48,936 bases of DNA from Verrucomicrobiota bacterium (lineage in GTDB: Bacteria > Verrucomicrobiota > Verrucomicrobiia > Opitutales > UBA953): assembly GCA_026397965.1 (NCBI GenBank), contig JAPLTU010000070.1, positions 1-48,936 on the forward strand, given 5' to 3'. This document shows positions 44,363-48,936 of the stretch, piece after piece. The position numbers and the translations under genes are program-made. Positions within the stretch are counted from its first letter, which is position 1, and each line of letters opens with the position of its first letter. The notes below the pieces were generated by a model. The model saw nothing but the letters and a program-made list of their open reading frames with translations. It was not told the DNA's origin and did no database searches.

Positions 44363-44884
44363 CTAACGGAGCGGGGCTTCGATGCGAAAGACGAAAGCCT
44401 GCGTACACGGGTGATTTTCTTCGTCGGCCATCTCGCGCGGGGTCGTAAGCACCCAGGTGCCACCCAGTTGTTCCCAAGGTAGTTTTTCGTCCCATCCGAG
44501 AAGCGTGACCTTCGAACCGACGGCTGGATGCAGCACCTGGGAGCGTACCTGTGCGCCGGGCCAACCGAGCGCGATCAGATAAGTCACGCGGCCATCGAGC
44601 GACTGCGTAAAACGAAACGCGCCTTCCGCGGCGGGTTCGAAAGCCCGAACCTGTTGCACGGCTTCGGCGTTCACGTCCAACCAAGTCTCGAGGTAGATAA
44701 AATTGACGGCCTGCTGATCGGCTCCCGGCGTGATGACGGCGTAAGCATCTTCCGGTGCCTGGCCGGCGACGGCGGCTTCGATCAGATTGACGAGCGCCTC
44801 TTCTTTCGTGGCCGGCAGCGAGCGACAAGCCCCCAAGCCGAGTCCTAAGAAAAATAAACCGGCAGCGTAGATCCGGCCAGTCAT
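44363..44884 (-). CDS. Putative lipoprotein of unknown function
   Basis: The 173-aa protein starts with a lipoprotein signal peptide with lipobox LGAC (Cys20), so it is predicted to be lipid-anchored. The body is not recognised; it contains VNLIEAAVAGQAPEDAYAVI, a GRVTYLIALGWPGAQVRSQV segment and a C-terminal LLGWDEKLPWEQLGG followed by TWVLTTPREM. A small mixed alpha/beta fold is likely. It begins 15 nt after the carA stop on the same strand, so they may share a transcript by proximity only. Stop codon is TAG. Confidence 0.7.
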   Translation of the reverse strand: MTGRIYAAGLFFLGLGLGACRSLPATKEEALVNLIEAAVAGQAPEDAYAVITPGADQQAVNFIYLETWLDVNAEAVQQVRAFEPAAEGAFRFTQSLDGRVTYLIALGWPGAQVRSQVLHPAVGSKVTLLGWDEKLPWEQLGGTWVLTTPREMADEENHPCTQAFVFRIEAPLR

Positions 44885-44899
44885 CGGCTTGCCGAGTCC

Positions 44900-46057
44900 T
44901 TACTTGGCGCCCTTGCTCTTGGCGACCAGGTCGTAAAAGCGATCGAAGAGCACATCCGCGTCGTTCGGCCCAGGTCCGGCCTCCGGGTGATATTGGACCG
45001 AGAAGACCGGCTTATCTTTCAAGCGCAAGCCGGAGACCGTGCCGTCGTTGAGATTCAGCTCGGTCACGATGGCTCCGCAGCGCTCAAGTTCGTCGGCCTT
45101 GGAGGCGAAACCGTGATTCTGCGCCGTGATCGAAACGCGATCTTCTTCGCTGTTCTTCACGGGCTGATTTCCGCCGCGATGACCGAACTTCAATTTGTAA
45201 GTCGAGGCCCCGATGGCGTGGGTGATGATCTGGTGGCCAAGGCAAATGCCAAAAACTGGGTAAGTCTTAATCAGGTCGGCCACCGCCTCGTGGGCGTATT
45301 TCAGAGCCGCCGGATCGCCGGGGCCGTTCGAAAGGAAAACGCCATCGGGATTGAAGGCGCGGATTTCGGAGGCGGGCGTGCGGGCGGGGAAGACATGAAC
45401 GTCAAAGCCTGAGGCCACCAAGCGACGGAAAATGGACGTCTTGGCGCCGAAATCATAAGCGGCGATTTTGTACCGGACCGGACGATTCTTGGGCTTGTTA
45501 AGATGCGTGCCCACGACCGTGAAGGCTTCGCAGTCGGCGAGCTTAGGGTCGTAATGATACGGGGCTTTGCAGGTCACCTCTTTGACAAAATCGGCGCCGA
45601 CCGTACCGGACCAGGCACGGGCGCGCTTCAAGGCTTCTTCGTCCGAAATGCCTTCCGTGGAAAGACAGGCCTTCATGACGCCGGCAACGCGAAGTTTTTT
45701 TGTGAGCGCACGCGTATCGACGCCTTCGATGCCAGGAATACCATACTTGGTCAGCCAAGCGCCCAGATCGGTAGTCGCCCGCCAATTGGAAACGATCGGC
45801 GAAAGTTCGCGTACCACGAAACCGGCGACATGGGGGCGAGCCGATTCGAGGTCTTCTTCATTGACGCCATAGTTGCCGATCTGCGGCGCCGTCATCGTCA
45901 CGATTTGTCCGAAATAAGAAGGGTCGGTCAGGATTTCCTGATACCCGGTCATACTCGTATTGAAGACCGCTTCTCCGCAGAGGGTGGCCGAAGCTCCAAA
46001 CGCCTTGCCCCGAAGAATTGTCCCATCTTCAAGAGCGAGCACAGCGTTGCGATTCAT
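44900..46057 (-). CDS. carA: Carbamoyl-phosphate synthase small subunit
   Basis: CarA releases ammonia from glutamine for carbamoyl phosphate, needed for arginine and pyrimidines; it pairs with CarB, which is not in this window. From the ATG at 46057 (385 aa) it matches the family: [33 protein letters not shown] in part, [11 protein letters not shown], and the class I amidotransferase with nucleophile Cys near 274 (GICLGHQI) and [10 protein letters not shown] near 357. The His and Glu of the triad are in the last motif. An earlier frame start adds 26 residues not seen in homologs. It lies between queE and the lipoprotein gene with 123 nt upstream. Confidence 0.96.
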   Translation of the reverse strand: MNRNAVLALEDGTILRGKAFGASATLCGEAVFNTSMTGYQEILTDPSYFGQIVTMTAPQIGNYGVNEEDLESARPHVAGFVVRELSPIVSNWRATTDLGAWLTKYGIPGIEGVDTRALTKKLRVAGVMKACLSTEGISDEEALKRARAWSGTVGADFVKEVTCKAPYHYDPKLADCEAFTVVGTHLNKPKNRPVRYKIAAYDFGAKTSIFRRLVASGFDVHVFPARTPASEIRAFNPDGVFLSNGPGDPAALKYAHEAVADLIKTYPVFGICLGHQIITHAIGASTYKLKFGHRGGNQPVKNSEEDRVSITAQNHGFASKADELERCGAIVTELNLNDGTVSGLRLKDKPVFSVQYHPEAGPGPNDADVLFDRFYDLVAKSKGAK

Positions 46058-46180
46058 GAGGTCGTTTTGAATGACGGTTCCGCTCCCGTGTGAAGCAAAA
46101 AAACACGCGAAATGAAGATAGGTGAAAATTCCCATCGTAGCACCCGGGCGACCCCCCAGGCGGCGGATGGCTGAAAGTCC

Positions 46181-46864
46181 TTAGAATCCCTTGCTCGGGT
46201 CGCCCCCAAGGGGCGCCGACGGACGGGACCGGGGGTCGAAGGTGTCGGCGGCGTAAGGCTTATGAACCTGCCACCCTGCTCGATAGGGAGCCCCGGCTTC
46301 CTTAACCTGCTCGGTGATGGCCTTTAGGACCAAAGGATTGGCCCGCTGCGACCATTCCGGGTGCAACCAGACGCTCGGGGCTAACCAAATACCCCCGACC
46401 GCCTCGGTCCAGCGGGCGATGGATTGAGGCTCTTCGACAATAAGTTTAACTTCATCAGCGCGAGCCAAAGCGGACGGGCTGGGGAGCTTGGCCCACTTGG
46501 GGCTAACGGTCACCCAGCTAAATCCTTCGGCGATGGGATAGGCACCGCAGGTTTCGAGGTGAACTTTGAGTCCGGCCGCCGCCATCGAAGCCAACAAAGG
46601 AGCGAGGTCGTGAATGCAAGGCTCGCCACCGGTGAGGACGACAAATTCGGGACGGGAAGCCAAAGCTTCGGCCGCCAGCTCATCGGCCGTGGCCCGGCGA
46701 ACCTGCTTCGGGACGAATTGCGGATGCCAGGTCGAAGCCGAGTCGCACCAAGTGCATTTGACCGGGCAACCCTGCAAGCGGATGAAAAACGCCTTGCGAC
46801 CCAAATGCACGCCCTCCCCTTGCCAGCTGAGGAAAGTCTCGTTGACCGGGTAAGCGTCAGCCAT
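46181..46864 (-). CDS. queE: 7-carboxy-7-deazaguanine synthase QueE
   Basis: QueE is a radical-SAM enzyme converting 6-carboxytetrahydropterin to 7-carboxy-7-deazaguanine, on the way to queuosine in tRNA. From the ATG at 46864 it has 227 aa: FLSWQGEGVHLG, then the cluster Cys33, Cys37, Cys40 (GCPVKCTWCD), then FVVLTGGEPCIHDL and LETCGAYPI. The start is 2 nt after the queD stop, so translation is coupled. The C-terminal Pro/Gly-rich tail is short and unusual. Queuosine genes queC and queF are not in this window. Confidence 0.94.
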   Translation of the reverse strand: MADAYPVNETFLSWQGEGVHLGRKAFFIRLQGCPVKCTWCDSASTWHPQFVPKQVRRATADELAAEALASRPEFVVLTGGEPCIHDLAPLLASMAAAGLKVHLETCGAYPIAEGFSWVTVSPKWAKLPSPSALARADEVKLIVEEPQSIARWTEAVGGIWLAPSVWLHPEWSQRANPLVLKAITEQVKEAGAPYRAGWQVHKPYAADTFDPRSRPSAPLGGDPSKGF

Positions 46865-46866
46865 GG

Positions 46867-47301
46867 TCAGGCCTTCGGCTGGTAGCTCGCCTTGTTCTTG
46901 GTGTCCTCGTGCAGGATGATCTGTCGGACCCAAGCGCGCCCGCCGGTCTCCTTGCGAACCATCGGATCAAAAGTCTCGAAGAGGAACTGCGCGATGCCTT
47001 CGGTGGAGACGGAGTCGATGACGAGCGGACGGAAAAGCTTCGGGTAATCCGTGAGGAGTTTTTCGCGGATCGGGTCTTCCTTGGCAAAGAGACACGCATG
47101 GTCGAGGTGGTCGGCGATCCAGGTCTTCAGGAAACCAAGGCCGCCGAAGTCCACGACGAAGCCGCGCTCGTCGAGTTTCTCGCAGCCAAACTCAATCTCG
47201 ATGCCCCAGTTGTGACCATGCAGAAACGAGCAATGCCCGTCGTGCCGGTGCTGCCGGTGAGCGAACGGGATATCGCGGTAGGTCTTGCTGCAGGTGAACA
47301 T
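46867..47301 (-). CDS. queD: 6-carboxy-5,6,7,8-tetrahydropterin synthase QueD
   Basis: QueD makes 6-carboxytetrahydropterin from a GTP-derived triphosphate, the step before QueE. From the ATG at 47301 the protein has 144 aa with zinc-binding His15, His28 and His30 (AHRQHRHDGHCSFLHGHNW, in part), and Cys24 as the catalytic Cys. DFGGLGFLKTWI, LDHACLF and the late LHED follow as in homologs. A longer frame adds 33 residues without similarity. It is the first gene of queD-queE. Confidence 0.93.
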   Translation of the reverse strand: MFTCSKTYRDIPFAHRQHRHDGHCSFLHGHNWGIEIEFGCEKLDERGFVVDFGGLGFLKTWIADHLDHACLFAKEDPIREKLLTDYPKLFRPLVIDSVSTEGIAQFLFETFDPMVRKETGGRAWVRQIILHEDTKNKASYQPKA

Positions 47302-47380
47302 GGGACAGCCAGCAGATAGGAGGGCGAACGGCCCGGTCGCAAGGAAGATGACGCCCCTGCCCCGAGCAAATCGCCCAAAA

Positions 47381-47412
47381 GAGGCCTGCCGCATCCTCAT
47401 ACGGCAGGCCTC
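47381..47412 (-). terminator. Hairpin terminator after the outer-membrane barrel gene
   Basis: GAGGCCTGCCG and CGGCAGGCCTC form a perfect 11-bp stem with a 10-nt loop; TTTT follows on the minus strand. It lies 24 nt after the barrel stop and ahead of queD. Confidence 0.8.
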
Positions 47413-47436
47413 GAAAGGCGATGAAGCGGACTTCGC

Positions 47437-48402
47437 TTAGAACGAGTGCGTCAGGCCAAAGGACCAGACATCGGTCGAGTGCACGACATTCACCTCCGCG
47501 CCGTTAGGCTTGTCCGCCAGGTTGTTGTTCTTCAACGAACGGCTGTAGTAAACATACGCGCTGGTGTTGGCGGCCAGCTTGTAGGTCAGACCCGCCGCGA
47601 GGTGCGTCGAGAACGCGGCGGTCTCGAGATCCTCGGCGTAGGCGGTGTAGCCGGCCGCAGCCATGGTGTTCTTATCGCGAAACTGGCGGAGTGCGGTCGC
47701 CTGCAGGGAGAACGCCAGCGGTGAGGCCAGCTCATAGCGAACACCCGCGGTTGCTGTCAGGGTTGCGCCAGGACGGAAGTTCGCGTCGGAGACGACAGCG
47801 CCCTGAGCGCCCAGCTGCCAAAAGCACTGCGGGCGATCGCCGTCCGCCGCATAGTCACGGCGCAAACCGAGGATGAGATCCGTCGATCCAGTTCCGGGCT
47901 GCAGGTAGCGACGCGAAACGTTCAAAGTCATGTCGTCCGTACCCGTCGGCAGTTTGACTCCAGCGATCACGGTGTAGTCCAACCAGGCAAAGCGTGTCGT
48001 CACCGAGATATCGCCCAAACCAACCACCTCCTGGCGGGTATTAACCGGATTGGGAATGGGCACAGTCGGCGCGATATTCGAACGCACGATCCGGTTGATA
48101 CGCGGCACGGCGATGGACCAAGTCTGACCCGCGAGCTGGGTCTCGATCGTACCCGTGAGAATCTTATGGTAGGCGAGGAAGTGCGCGTGGGCGCCGCTGT
48201 TACGTTCGTCTTGATCGATGGTGTCGTAACGGAAGTCGACCGAATAAGCCCCCGGACGGACAGACGAACGGTCGGCGAGATTATCGACGCAGACTTTCAC
48301 GCAGCCGCAGGGACAGGCCGAAGCTTCAGTGTAAGCGCCGAGAGCGAGAAGGGAGAGCAGAGCGAACCGCGCGGGGCGCTCGGAAAGAGTAGAAATCTTC
48401 AT
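47437..48402 (-). CDS. Outer-membrane beta-barrel-like protein with CPCGC N-terminus
   Basis: From the ATG at 48402 the protein has 321 aa. A signal peptide (to about residue 30, ending EASA) is followed by CPCGCVKVC, four Cys in ten residues. The rest has alternating hydrophobic and polar strands, with Tyr, Thr and Asn, and ends in HSF, a terminal Phe as in outer-membrane barrel proteins recognised by BamA. GDISVTTRFAWLDYTV and GVKLPTGTDD are like the 'transporter'/porin-type proteins of this phylum. The Cys cluster may bind a metal at the periplasmic start. The start was chosen at the signal peptide; a longer frame begins 40 codons earlier. It is 133 nt downstream of the CPLC-protein gene. 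Confidence 0.75.
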   Translation of the reverse strand: MKISTLSERPARFALLSLLALGAYTEASACPCGCVKVCVDNLADRSSVRPGAYSVDFRYDTIDQDERNSGAHAHFLAYHKILTGTIETQLAGQTWSIAVPRINRIVRSNIAPTVPIPNPVNTRQEVVGLGDISVTTRFAWLDYTVIAGVKLPTGTDDMTLNVSRRYLQPGTGSTDLILGLRRDYAADGDRPQCFWQLGAQGAVVSDANFRPGATLTATAGVRYELASPLAFSLQATALRQFRDKNTMAAAGYTAYAEDLETAAFSTHLAAGLTYKLAANTSAYVYYSRSLKNNNLADKPNGAEVNVVHSTDVWSFGLTHSF

Positions 48403-48535
48403 GATGAGTGTTTTGCTGATGTCTAGACGCAGGAGTGGCGGCCTGCGCAGGCGACGATGCGCACCGAGTGGGTGCGACTTGGGAAGGATGATGGATGCCA
48501 CGTGCGAGCCGACTGACCGCAACCCGCAACGGTGA

Positions 48536-48936
48536 TCAGCCGAGCGCTCGCGGCGGTGGCACGGGCACCTCAGCCACGCGTGACACGCTCACCTCATCCG
48601 AAGGATGCGTATAATCGCGTCCGGAAAAGAACTTCGCCGCCACGAGCCGGATTTCACCGGTGACCGGGTCGGCCTTGGCCTTCACCTTGGCGACCTCGTC
48701 CTTCGCTAACGGGGCCTGCTCCGAATTCTTACGACCTTCCTGGGCGACCTTGCACAACGGACAAGGGGCGTCCTCCAAGGTCTTCGCGACGGCGTCCGCG
48801 GCCGTCAGCTCGGTGGCGTTATCGACCGACATCTTCGTCCAAGCCACGACCTGCAGGAGGTCCCACGACAAACCGGACGCGGCCAGCCACGCCACGAGGG
48901 CGAGCCAGGCGAAGGGTTTACGAAGACGGCGGAGCA
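48536..48936 (-). CDS. Membrane-anchored CPLC-motif protein, 5' end outside the window
   Basis: The frame is open to the right edge, so the start lies outside. The visible part has a basic then hydrophobic segment (LRRLRKPFAWLALVAWLAA), then DLLQVVAWTKM, ALTAADAV-like helix, APCPLCKVAQEGRK with a CPLC pair, and a Pro-rich end. This is a short protein type I remember as a hypothetical family in Verrucomicrobia, with a single anchor and an HPC/PCPLC motif. It is likely a periplasmic metal- or thiol-handling factor, by inference only. The Cys motif and adjacency suggest it works with the CPCGC barrel protein just downstream. Confidence 0.65.
   Translation of the reverse strand, partial: LRRLRKPFAWLALVAWLAASGLSWDLLQVVAWTKMSVDNATELTAADAVAKTLEDAPCPLCKVAQEGRKNSEQAPLAKDEVAKVKAKADPVTGEIRLVAAKFFSGRDYTHPSDEVSVSRVAEVPVPPPRALG

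Noticed and set aside
1-48936. CRISPR arrays, insertion sequences, prophage, tRNA or rRNA genes
   Set aside because: No regularly spaced repeats, transposase, integrase or tRNA-like cloverleaf was recognised on reading. A tRNAscan and repeat search would settle it.

Overview
The window looks like a chromosomal piece of a Verrucomicrobiota bacterium, most likely class Opitutae. This is inferred from gene content and protein style, not from a search. Pointers are a giant prepilin-like protein resembling the 'Verru_Chthon cassette protein A' family, small lineage-typical secreted Cys proteins, a fused SecDF, and a CPLC-motif protein family I associate with this phylum. No rRNA, tRNA, CRISPR array, transposase or phage gene is visible. 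The DNA is moderately GC-rich and very compact. Shine-Dalgarno sequences are weak or absent before many genes, so several starts are chosen from signal peptides, gene overlaps and family length.

Layout. 1-2106: the end of a DUF4870-like membrane protein, a shared terminator, dnaA on the minus strand, and a 355-388 bp non-coding region with DnaA-box-like sequences. 2107-7805: a tight minus-strand run glnD-msrA-rarA-dus (nitrogen signalling, oxidised-Met repair, replication-fork maintenance, tRNA modification). 7885-11024: a DedA membrane protein whose end overlaps a convergent GAF-domain histidine kinase, which follows cysE by 3 nt. 11192-18145: a secreted redoxin-like protein, a Tat-exported alkaline phosphatase, cysS-thrS (thrS lacks its TGS domain), and a MetY-type PLP enzyme. 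18194-21905: an acyltransferase-GNAT fusion resembling bifunctional ornithine-lipid synthase OlsF, tatD, an EVE-domain protein and a small membrane protein.

21956-29600 is the main accessory block. On the minus strand lie MFS transporter - enolase-superfamily enzyme - ThuA-domain protein - terminator - second MFS transporter. Divergently transcribed are a DapA-family lyase and an Old-Yellow-Enzyme-family oxidoreductase. This looks like an uptake-and-catabolism system for an unidentified organic acid. Inverted repeats lie in the divergent promoter region.

29605-32314: a methyltransferase gene broken from its N-terminal membrane/signal segment by a 43-bp tandem duplication, then a chromate-type transporter flanked by two tiny secreted proteins. 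32508-37305: a two-gene unit of a 1353-aa prepilin-like protein and a secreted partner. 37313-42135: yajC-secDF-recJ. 42257-44359: Kup potassium transporter. 44363-47301: a lipoprotein, carA, and queD-queE (queuosine precursor synthesis). 47437-48936: an outer-membrane barrel with a CPCGC start, and a partial CPLC-motif membrane protein.

Most genes are core housekeeping. The parts most worth attention are the catabolic cluster, the OlsF-like fusion, the prepilin-like operon, the duplication-broken methyltransferase, and the Cys-motif envelope pair at the right edge.
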